Of a stretch of 20,856 nucleotides of DNA, positions 1-8,881 are shown one piece after another. The DNA lies in contig JAHBMJ010002256.1 in NCBI GenBank assembly GCA_018398765.1, positions 1 to 20,856 of the forward strand, read 5' to 3'. The stretch's first letter is position 1; every line of letters begins with the position of its first letter. Below the pieces are notes generated by a model. It worked only from the letters and a program-made list of their open reading frames with translations, had not been told where the DNA came from and searched no databases. Source of the stretch: Chromera velia. Lineage: Eukaryota; Sar; Chromeraceae. Made by a program: the position numbers and the translations under genes.

Positions 1-357
1 GAATAAGGATGCAGATGTTTATTTATATGATTTTCTTTCATTTCTCAAGAATTGTAGAGGATGCTATAGATTTATATATTACTTTAACTCAATTATAAAA
101 CTACTTTACACACAGTAGCGTTTTCAAATCCAGAAGACAGCTGCTTTACATTTTGCAGCCTGGTGTTAGGGAGGAAACATAAAAAAAAATGAAGAATTGA
201 CAACTTTTCAAAAAAATGGTTTGTATACATTATGTAAACTAAGCAATATCAGGAGCGATGTAATATCTCTTTAACTTATTTGTTAAATTGGTTTTTCATT
301 CAGTCTAGAAAACACTTTGATTATATACTTCATTGTAAAGCTAGATCATTTTTTGAA
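1..357. other. AT-rich sequence without a gene
   Basis: Strongly AT-rich DNA with homopolymer A and T runs. I see no long reading frame, RNA gene or recognisable motif. It leads directly into the duplicated units that begin near 358. Confidence 0.6.
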
Positions 358-501
358 AAATGACGTTCCACCTGTGGAAAAATTATTAATAAAAAAAATC
401 GCCAAAAATTCTAGCATGTTTTAAATTTAAAATGACGTTCCACCTGTGGAAAAATTATTAATAAAAAAAATCGCCAAAAATTCTAGCATGTTTTAAATTT
501 A
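358..501. repeat. Exact 72-bp tandem duplication
   Basis: Two head-to-tail copies (358-429 and 430-501) are identical over the 72-bp unit. Each contains the dyad TTCCAC-CT-GTGGAA (366-379 and 438-451) followed by an A/T-rich stretch. Perfect identity suggests a recent duplication, or an assembly artefact. Neither copy encodes a protein. Confidence 0.9.
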
Positions 502-990
502 GTCCCCAAAAATGTTATCTATTTGATTACAGAGTGCGGGGTTTAAAAACCTTAATTTTTAAATTTTATAGAGTCACTAGACTGTAAAGGTAAAAAACTA
601 TAAAAAATATTTCAGTTTTGAAATTTAATTTTTTTCTGACTTTTTTGAAAAATATAATCTTTGATATTTCATTCTTGAATCACCTCAAAACTATCTATTA
701 CAGAGTGCGGGGTTTAAAAACCTTAATTTTTAAATTTTATAGAGTCACTAGACTGTAAAGGTAAAAAACTATAAAAAATATTTCAGTTTTGAAATTCAAT
801 TTTTTTCTGACTTTTTTGAAAAATATAATCTTTGATATTTCATTCTTGAATCACCTCAAAACTATCTGTGTTTTATAAAAAAATAGTTTGCAGTTGTTGT
901 AAGATATTCTCAAAATATTAGCTTCATATCATGGTTAGTTTGAGAGTTAAGACTAGGAAGAAGGCTCAAATAATTTTTCCACAGGTGGTA
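366..990. mobile_element. Candidate miniature inverted-repeat element
   Basis: The 20-mer CCACCTGTGGAAAAATTATT at 369-388 (again at 441-460) occurs as its exact reverse complement at 969-988. It therefore flanks about 600 bp of AT-rich, non-coding sequence containing the 171-bp duplication. Each arm carries the dyad TTCCAC-NN-GTGG. Such an arrangement is typical of non-autonomous DNA transposons (MITEs). I see no clear target-site duplication and no transposase, so this remains a structural inference. Confidence 0.4.
526..867. repeat. 171-bp tandem duplication
   Basis: Two head-to-tail copies, 526-696 and 697-867, begin ATTACAGAGTGCGGGG and end CCTCAAAACTATCT. I see one substitution between them (GAAATTTAAT versus GAAATTCAAT). 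Both are non-coding and AT-rich. Together with the 72-bp repeat just upstream this makes two separate local duplications within 510 bp. Confidence 0.9.
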
Positions 991-1129
991 GGTAAGTAAA
1001 AATGCTGCAACAGTGCTTGACTGATGCCCATACAGATTCTTGGGAAACTCTTTCGGTTTTCTGTTGTGACCGGGGGGGCAGGAGGACTTGCGGTAGATAT
1101 GCAGGGCTCACAGGCCCCTCCTCATGTTT

Positions 1130-1720
1130 CCTTTTCTGAGCTAAGGAGGCTTCAACGCCTTCAAGGGAGCACGAAGGCATGTAGTTCGTTGTTTGTTGGG
1201 AGTTAGAGGGGAAAGAAAGTGTTGGTAAAGTTTACAAAACAACATAAAGACGTGCCATGCCTTCTAGGGGAGTGCCAGCTGATGAGCAGTGTCATGGAGG
1301 TGGAGATGGGGGCGTTATAGGGCGTTCCTGGGAGTAACATTCAACTTTTCAAAGACAGAGGACTTCCTAGGATACGTGGGCCTCGTGTTGGAACACCAGG
1401 GGGAAAGTTTGAAGGGGTGCTTCAGGAAGGTGGCTCAGAAGGACCAGCCCCTCTTCCTCTAGAAGGTCCTGAAGGAGGTGGTACGGCAGCTGGCAAGGGA
1501 GTATAAGAAGAAGGGAATCTGCCACTGCGATGTGAAGGACGGGAACATCTTGATAGAGGTGGGTAGGCAGGGGGGGAATCCAGAGGGTCACAGTGATTGA
1601 TTTCAGTATGTCGAAAATCATCGACACTATGACTGGGAAGGTTGTCGATAGTGTGGCGGGGGTTGGGGGTACGTTGCCCTTCATGCCCTAGCTTCATGCC
1701 TGAGGAGTCTCTCAAGGGGC
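1130..1720 (+). pseudogene. Degenerate protein kinase domain
   Basis: Kinase landmarks occur in order but in three different frames. A VLVKF segment near 1219-1233 could be the ATP-binding Lys strand. A hinge-like LVLEHQGESL lies around 1382-1411. The catalytic loop HCDVKDGNILIE is at 1523-1558. An activation-segment-like IID...GTLPFMP lies at about 1617-1688, where DFG is replaced by DTM. In-frame stops TAG (1460-1462), TAG (1689-1691, at the APE-like position) and TGA (1698-1700) break it. TTCCTAG before 1371 and TTTCAG before 1607 could be splice acceptors, so some frame changes may be introns. The stops and lost DFG argue for a dead copy. The hinge and loop wording resembles divergent FunK1-like kinases; that affinity is only a suggestion. 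Confidence 0.65.
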
Positions 1721-2483
1721 TGCATCAGTCCCAGAGGGTAGACGTCCCTCCGATTGGTGAGATGATGCGGAGAACTTTTCAAGGGTTTCTAGGGTGGGGG
1801 CCGGAGAACTCCTTCTTTGTTGTCACATATTGCTGCGGTAACGAGCTTGTCCACCATCCTTCGTTGGACGTCCTACATCGGTTCTTCGTATGGTGGGAGA
1901 GGAACGGCCTGGTAGACGCGGCCGCACATCTGTCGTTTGTCCCTCCTTCTCCCACCTCCACGTCTTGGAGTCCCGTTTTGGATCGGTTTGCAGCAGAGAC
2001 CGGCTTGAGGGTGATAGGCTTCAGGACAGGTCTCCTTTTGGAGGTTGCAGCGGCTGTAGGACAGGGGGGGCGGACCATGAGAAGAAGATCAGCATTCGAT
2101 CTCGCCAACCAGCTGGGCATGCTACGACTCTCAGGAGGGATGGGGGGGGTCAACATGCTGGAGAGAAACAGGCTGATGAAAATTCTGTTCACCACCCCCA
2201 CGTTCCCCCTGCAAGCCCCTCAAGGAGTGTTGTCCCTTCCGGCGCCTCCTCTGCCTCGCCAGGCTCGTCCGCCCCCCCCAGGACACCCTTTGCCGCCGCC
2301 ACCCCCTGGACCTCCACCTCCACCGCCCCGTGGACCGGCACCACCACAGGGCAGAGCTGGACGGCACCAGCAGACAGGGAGGGGAGGAACAACGAACCGT
2401 CAAGGACCAAGGCTGACGGTAAATCACGCTTTGTTTTTGGGAGGACGCCTTTCAGTCGGCTCCGAAAGGGCTATTGTAATTGA
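1721..2483 (+). other. Open but unassigned stretch after the kinase remnant
   Basis: Two overlapping plus-strand frames stay open here. One (1642-2736) contains a polyproline run at about 2260-2340 and continues into the 66-bp repeats. The other (1890-2483) is Ser/Thr/Pro-rich and is in the same frame as the activation-segment part of the kinase remnant, so it could be that protein's former low-complexity tail. No conserved domain is visible in either. I do not claim either as a functional gene. Confidence 0.3.
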
Positions 2484-2726
2484 GATTATTGAAACCCAAT
2501 CACTCTTTCTTTTTGTATCATTCAGCTCCGAAAGGGCTATTGTGATTGAGATTATTGAAACCCAATCACTATTTCTTTTTGTATCATTCGGCTCCGAAAG
2601 GGCTATTATGATTGAGATTATTGAAACCCAATCACTCTTTCTTTTTGTATCATTCAGCTCCGAAAGGGCTATTGTGATTGAGATTATTGAAACCGAATCA
2701 CTCTTTCTTTTCTGTTTGCTGGTCTG
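2460..2726 (+). repeat. 66-bp minisatellite, four copies, in an open frame
   Basis: Four consecutive units start at 2460, 2526, 2592 and 2658, each beginning CTCCGAAAGGGCTATT. They differ at only a few bases. Because 66 is divisible by three, the repeat stays in frame within the reading frame open from 1642 to 2736 and would encode a 22-residue unit (SERAIVIEIIETQSLFLFVS) four times. Whether it is translated is unknown. Confidence 0.9.
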
Positions 2727-2736
2727 TTTGCTCTGA

Positions 2737-3267
2737 TGTTTTCGGTGTTTGTTGTTTCATGCATGTTCAAGCAGCGGTGGTCAATAGTCTGACTTCTTCA
2801 ATTGTGGTGTATGATTTCCTTTTTTTGGGTGAGTGAAAAGCTGGTATGACGTACGCTTTTCAGACATTATTATTTATCTGATCACTTTAATTGGATCAAT
2901 GTGCTTTCTTTATTTTATCCATTCTTATGTCTCCCTCCTGCTCTTCCCCCCCCCTCTTTTTTTGTAGGGTAGAGGCCGAGGCAACTGAGGTGAGGGTATT
3001 TCAAAGGATGTACGCATAAGACAGTAACGATTTGTCCTTTCCGTATCTGGATGGGGATGGCTAACAGGTTTTTGCTCTGCTATGCAGGCAGATGAAGTGA
3101 GATGAGAAGAAATGAAGTGGATGAGAGACTCAGAACATCAGAAAGATCAATGTAGGGAAGAGAACAAGAGACCAACAAAGAAATGAAAAAGCAAAAGGAT
3201 GGAGGCCGAAGAAGAAATTGGGGAATGGAAGCGACAAGTATCGATATAGAAAAAAAGGCTTGATGAA
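2737..3267. other. Gene-free interval
   Basis: Mixed-composition DNA with T- and C-rich runs near 2940-2965 and purine-rich sequence after 3100. No long reading frame with protein-like composition, RNA gene or repeat was found. Confidence 0.5.
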
Positions 3268-3269
3268 GT

Positions 3270-3272
<3 letters not shown>

Positions 3273-3300
<28 letters not shown>
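3273..3300. repeat. (GA)n microsatellite
   Basis: An uninterrupted dinucleotide run on the plus strand, in intergenic sequence. Confidence 0.95.
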
Positions 3301-4184
3301 AGCAGATCGAGAGGAAGATCTTTGGATCAGATGCATTCTATCTCTTCTCGCCCGGGACTCTCGTCCTTTCAAGCGAATCGACCTTTTCGATCACATCCTC
3401 AGAGTTTGGGGGGGGGGAGTGAAGGGATACAACATTCATCCCATAAGGTTCTCTGTGTTGTTTTGACAATGAAAGTCTGTTTGATAACAAAAAAATGACT
3501 GTCCGTCTGTTTGATGTTTTTGACAATGATCGTCTGATTGATGTCTTTAACCCCGCCTGGTTGTGGGCAGAGTGCGTCTGATCGAAGGTAGGTAGGGGAA
3601 GGAGGATTCTCTCTTAGCCTCTCCGGCGGTGACATTGTGTGCACACTGCAACAATCTGTGTGTACATGTATGGAAGTCTACATCGAAACCTGTTTCTGTG
3701 CATGTGTCGCTAGAGGTTCTACATGCTTCAAAGGAGTCATCATCTCAGCTCCGAGTCAGTCTCACACAGTACGTCTTTGAAGAACATATAGGATCCAGGT
3801 CTCTCCGTCTCCCCCGACGCCTGGCCCCACTCAAACATTTGCTACGGTGTCATATGTGTCTCATAAAGTAAAGTCTGAAGTAGGCTTCAAGTAGCTGAAT
3901 CAATACATGAGCATGTGAATATAAATCTGTATGGTGAGTCATTGCTTCAGTGGCTTGTAGTATTATGCCATGACTTCAATTGTCATGAGAACCGTTATGC
4001 TTCAGGACCGGGGTTTCAGGACCTTGATGACATATAACGTCTGAGACAAAGCTAAGTCGGAGGCTTCAAACCTAGGTAGCTTCAAATAAACTTTATTGAA
4101 GAACAGTAATTTCAAAAGGAGGGGATAAATACGGTAATTATAAAATAATAAATTCTAAGCCCGATAAATTGAAGTTATTAAAAG

Positions 4185-4204
4185 ATATATGTAAATACAT
4201 ATAT
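4185..4204. repeat. Perfect 9-bp inverted repeat
   Basis: ATATATGTA and TACATATAT are separated by AA. It lies in AT-rich intergenic DNA and has no associated gene. Confidence 0.8.
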
Positions 4205-4315
4205 TAGTATATATAAGCCTGATCGATCGAACAAACCTAATTAAGAGAATAAGCCCATGTATATAATTGTATATACTCTAATATACCCTCAGTACAGGAC
4301 CACTACAGGTAGCTG

Positions 4316-4400
4316 AGATTTTATGAGATTTTAGGCTAGGATTTCATGGGATTTTAACTTACAGGATTTTGCTCTAGATTTTACTAAATTTTACGAGATT
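4316..4400. repeat. Irregular array of GATTTTA-like words
   Basis: The words GATTTTA, GATTTCA and close variants recur about eight times at spacings of roughly 8-20 bases. The spacing is irregular, so this is not a simple tandem repeat. It may be a decayed short-period satellite. Confidence 0.55.
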
Positions 4401-4754
4401 TAAACCCCGGACTTTAGCTTGCATTTTTAGCAACCGACGAGCATGAAGTATTAAGTAGTAAGAACTATAGTCTAGTAAGTACTGAGTAGTAATAACTTAT
4501 ATCAGCTGATCGTAAACTAATTCAATCCTGCATAATTGTGTTTAAGACACACATTTGATTCAGCAATCGTTGCTTATAATGCTTAGGAATATAAAAATTA
4601 TAAAATCCACTGTTTTTACATTTTTACATATACGATTACCGACTATAGATTACCGAAGTCGTTTGGTAGGAATTATAGCAGACGTTCCCAATTTTTGAGG
4701 TCAATCAGCTAGTCAATCAGTGGCTAGAAAAAAGCCTAAAAGACCTACAAACAT

Positions 4755-4793
4755 AAATTAATAAATTGTGGCGGTCCACTGGTGGAACAATTT
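4755..4793. repeat. Diverged copy of the TTCCAC dyad with outer inverted arms
   Basis: TCCAC-TG-GTGGA (4775-4786) is nested between outer arms AAATTGT and ACAATTT. The core, and the AT-rich sequence to its right, resemble the 72-bp unit at 358-501, suggesting a related dispersed element end. Confidence 0.5.
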
Positions 4794-5134
4794 CTGAATA
4801 AATTAATCTATAGATGGCTAGCTAGATAGAGACATAGTAGGAAGGCTTAGTATGGAAATAATCAAGCAATCAATGATATTCAATCAAATAATCAATCAAT
4901 AAACGAACCAAATATGATCAAATCTATACTGTGAAGATATTCGAAACTAGATTTGAATTTTAATCAACTTTATTAATTTACTCATGAATATTTGTGCTGC
5001 AAATGTTTTTTTAATAATTTAATTTGTTTCACCATAAATTGTAGTAGTTCTATTTACAGCGGTATGCTGAATCAATGCTGATTCAAATAATATATGGTTA
5101 ATTTAAATGTGCATGTTTCCTTTGTTTATTTAGT

Positions 5135-5362
5135 TTGGGGGTCTACGTGCTTCTAGACGTGCTTCGATTCCCTTCGCCTTCCAGCACTGGCAGAGCCCTC
5201 AGACGAGCCGCCTCCTTCATCTGCGGACTGTGCGCCCGGAGAACATTTGGACCCGCCCCCGTCCCCACAGACCACCACGGTGCACTCATCACCCAGACCG
5301 ACCGCCGCAACCTGCATTCAGGGATGCCAGAGCAGCGCAGACCTATTGAATTGAATTGAATA
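5135..5362 (+). mobile_element. GC-rich island ending in TTGAA repeat; probable truncated retroelement 3' end
   Basis: Composition jumps abruptly from AT-rich to GC-rich at about 5135. One plus-strand frame (5181-5354) is open, Pro/Ser/Thr-rich, and ends ADLLN-stop inside a TTGAATTGAATTGAATAAA run (5346-5364). Many non-LTR retrotransposons end in a short simple repeat, so a 5'-truncated insertion is a reasonable reading. I see no target-site duplication and no reverse transcriptase here, so the call is tentative. It could instead be the last exon of an unrelated gene. Confidence 0.35.
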
Positions 5363-5414
5363 AAGCCGGTGAGCCACCTCTTAGGCTCTGGCCAACCACG
5401 GGGCATGATATTCA

Positions 5415-5728
5415 ACGTTCCTATACATATTCGCGTTCAACACAAAGCTGATGTACGGTCTGAGGAAGACATTCGGCTTTCTGGTGAAAGTCTGTGAAGG
5501 GGGTAAAGTTTTCGATCCGTCCTTCAACAGAGAAGTGAACCCTTTCCATCTATCCGGTTACACACGTGTCTCTTGATCAGACGAAATGTGTGATGCCTCC
5601 TTGTTTTTCCCACCGGACAGCGACACGAAGAGGAAGAGTCATGCTGGCCTGCGCATCGCACAGGCTCGCACTCCGAAAAGAGAAATGAACAGAAGGTCTA
5701 TACAACCCCCCAAGCAGCATTTATTCTA
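5415..5728 (+). pseudogene. Coding-like remnant with one internal TGA
   Basis: A frame with protein-like composition (around LMYGLRKTFGFLVKVCEGG) runs from 5415 to a TGA at 5574-5576. It then continues open in the same frame to a TAA near 5726-5728. The first segment has no good upstream ATG of its own (an ATG lies internally at about 5451), and an in-frame TGA precedes it. It could be a terminal exon ending at 5576 with 3' untranslated sequence after it, or a gene fragment. I do not recognise the family. Confidence 0.3.
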
Positions 5729-6255
5729 AAGAAGGGAAGATGATTCGCGTTTCTCTTCTGTCACTGTCACTGGGGCCAGAACTTGCACGGAATATTTATC
5801 GAATCGCGACAAAGAAAGCAAAGACACACAGACCCACAAGAAAGGCGCTCGAGTGATTTAATTTAATTCACTCGGCCTCAAACAGACCAACAGAAGATCG
5901 ACGCGATGATTCCTCCCCCCCGGCCCTCAACCTAAACACGCAATGTTTCTGTTCTTTAATTTGGGCAGTTTGGTAGAGTGTGCATTCCTTGCTTACAGCG
6001 GCTGACGGAGGAGCTACCTGCCGGACTAACCTTCATGTGCAAAAGCGAGTGGATCAGCCGCGGCTGCACCAGAAAGGAAAAAGAACAAAGGCCGACACGA
6101 ATATGTGCATACATCATACAGGAATTGTACACAAAGACCCAAAACTGTCTGCACAAGAAAGACACAAGCAGAGAATCCCAGAGAGAAAAGCAAAGCTGGA
6201 AAGAAAGAACTTCGTATCCCCACAACAAGAGGGAGAAAAAGAAAAACGACAGACA
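5729..6255. other. Sequence downstream of the RCC1-repeat gene
   Basis: Lies 3' of the minus-strand RCC1-repeat gene and probably includes its 3' untranslated region. On the minus strand an AATAAA-like word lies at about 5719-5726, but I cannot say it is used. No separate gene is supported; open frames here are low-complexity. Confidence 0.4.
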
Positions 6256-6323
6256 CTATTGATGTACGCCCCCTTCACCGACCCGGAAGCAGCCCTCCTC
6301 TAGAGTAGAGGCAATCGCAGTTC
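6256..6323 (-). CDS. RCC1-repeat gene exon 11 (candidate terminal exon)
   Basis: After acceptor TTCATGCAG it reads TAIASTLEEGCFRVGEGG and stops at TAG (6258-6256). It resembles the missing second half of blade 7 ('HTaaiT..G'). The usual 'V..V.CG' just before it is weak in the joined product, so a small extra exon between 6758 and 6324 may have been missed. Confidence 0.5.
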
Positions 6324-6574
6324 CTGCATGAACACAAACAATCAAAAGGGCACTTGCAGTCATGCATGGGGGAGGCATGCAGGAGGGAGAAGAGACCACC
6401 AACCAGACGGCCATCAAGAAGAGAGACAACTAAACTTCGTCTCTCCCTTACAAGAAGGCAGAAGACGCACGAGGTAAGAAGAACAGGGAGAACAAAGAGA
6501 AGAGACATGCTACAGCGATCGAACAGCTGTTTCCCATTCTTCACAAAAACACCACAAACTCCCATTTACTCACT

Positions 6575-6611
<37 letters not shown>

Positions 6612-8850
6612 CATACACACATACACAGTGACACACAAAAAACACACACACACACATACACACACAGAAAGAGGAGAGAGAGAGAAAGAGAAAGAGAGAG
6701 AGCACCCGCGCGACAGAACCGGACAAATCCAGAATAACCATTCCATTCTCTGACCCACCTGGCTGCACGCCCCCCCCCTCCTGTTCGGGGACTCCCAACC
6801 CTTCCTTCCACTGCCCTCCTGCCAGGCAGAGACGCCCGTCTCCCCCCTTGCCCCACATGAACAAGCGACCGTCATCTGCAAGCAGCAAGGACACATGCAG
6901 CCCGAAACGGTGAGGCAAACGCAAAGGACAAGCCGCACATGACAAAGACAAAGCCAATCAGCAGAGCGTACATTCATATTGTATTTGTGGGGACTCTGAT
7001 TCGTTCGTGCTTTCTTCCATCCTCTCTGCACATTCCCACCCAATCCTTCACACGCTCGCCCCAGCCTCGAACACATTCATTCAACGAACTCTGTATGGAG
7101 CGTTCCGAAAGTGACTCGTCCATTGTGCAGGATTCAAAAGGCCACAGAAGGAAAAGTGAGGGGACAGAAACAGTTAGCAACCAAATCAGCACAAACGCAA
7201 ACATTCCCACCCCAACCAACCCGAAACACTGGCGGAGTGCGTCTCTCCTGCTGCGACGTCTCTCGCCCTCAACCGCGCCCTCTGAGCCGTCAGCATCGGG
7301 AGCTGCACGCACAGTTGAAAGATCAAAAAAGGCCGCCGGGTTTCTCTTCTCTCTTTCTTCCGTGCATAATTTCCAAGAAAGCTTTCGTGCGTATCATGAA
7401 AAACGCAGGACGAATCTACAGTTCAGGCAACTCTAGATGCAAATCGATTTGCACGTCCGGTGGAATGGCTTTACTGTGAAGAACACTGAAGGGCATGAGG
7501 GAAGCGGGGAGCACAAACATATGGAAGGAAGAAGGGATTTTTTTTTTTTCAAGTGTGACGTTTCGGTCATCCAAACGCGACACCCAACCAACCGTCAATT
7601 AGAAGAATATCATATGAAAGAGAAATTCAATGAATGAAGCAAGGAAGTTGGGAGATCATAGAGAGCACTGAATATCATTTATTTTTTTATTTCTCCGCTC
7701 ACCCTTTCAGGTCTTCCAATCACCTCGCGTCTCTGTGTCTGTCGTCTCGGAGCCCTCCATGCCTCCAGCTCTGTGACTCCCCCTTCCCCCCCCACACCGC
7801 ACTGCCCCGACCCGTTTGCTCCCCATGCCATCATTCTCCCGTCATCCCTGCGTGCGCAAGTACAGATCCACACATGAATGTATGCCAAGAAACGGTACCC
7901 CGTAACGACACCACTGTCGGAAAGGAACACAACACTGATTTTGCTCCAAGCAGAGACGGGGACGGATAATCGGCAAGAAGGACAGAAAGACGAGAAAACA
8001 AAAGAGAAGCTGAGAACAATTTCAAGTGCGAAATGACGGACTGACTTTGAAGCTTTCCGTTTCCATACAACAAATGTCCTGTCAGACAAACAAACACAAG
8101 AGATAGAATCTGATCAAATCTGTGAACCTTCGCATAAGCACGAACAGACAGACCTAATCAGCAGCCCATGTCTCTTCCCTGCGGCTATTCGTTTGACTCC
8201 TGTGCTCTTCAACTTGAACGGGCTCAGACCGTCAAGCAGGGTACCCCTCAACGACACGGCTGCTGTCGGGGGAATATCGGCGTGACCTGAGTGGGTTTGA
8301 GGATGAGGAAGCCCTGCTGTGTCCGCATTTCTTCCCCTTCCCCCCGCCCTCCTCTCCCCCTTCCTGCTGGCCCGTCTCCCCTCCCCGACAGCCCTGGCAG
8401 AAGACCCCAGAGCCCTCCTCCCCCCTCCCCCCGTCTCGCTGAAAGAATCGTCGCCCAACACCCACAGGGCACCTAGACCTGCGTGCATGGACGGGACACT
8501 AAGGTTCACAACTACCGTGTTTGTTCTTCTTACGCACAAATTCAGGGCTGCATGGGAGAGAGCCTGTAGGTTTATCTCTCTTCCTTGCTCCCTTGTCCAT
8601 CCGACAGGCAGGCAAGCAGGCAGACAGACTATATGTTTCTTCTTCTGCCTCCCTTTCTTCATGTACACAACAGGTAGGCAGACAGATGCACAAACAGAGA
8701 GAATATAGAAAAATGGAAGGGAAAGAAGGCGAGCCGGTGCCTGGGCAGAGGTTTTCTCCTTCCTCCTTCTCTCTCTTCCTTCCATCGTTCAAACTAGAGG
8801 TCACTGACTTGCCCACTGACCAGCTACTAACTCTCCGATCGATTGACAGT

Positions 8851-8881
<31 letters not shown>

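Larger units (their letters stand above)
3301..5134. other. Long gene-free block, AT-rich from about 3870
   Basis: 3301-3870 is of mixed composition with short uninformative frames. From 3870 to 5134 the DNA is very AT-rich and stops occur in all frames. It contains a perfect 9-bp palindrome (4185-4204), a run of spaced GATTTTA words (4316-4400) and a variant of the TTCCAC dyad (4774-4788). No gene is supported. Confidence 0.6.

Noticed and set aside
3399-3871. Overlapping open frames of 80 or so codons on both strands
   Set aside because: Length is within chance expectation for this composition and no domain is visible.
6340-6480. Minus-strand segment reading ERRSLVVSLLDGRL, RCC1-like
   Set aside because: It resembles the second half of an RCC1 unit, but its phase does not join exon 10 as placed, and seven blades are already accounted for with exon 11. 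Kept only as an alternative 3' end.
6354-7076. Several open frames ending in Arg-Glu or Ser-Leu runs
   Set aside because: These are translations of (GA)n and (CT)n microsatellites inside an RCC1-gene intron, read past the real exon.
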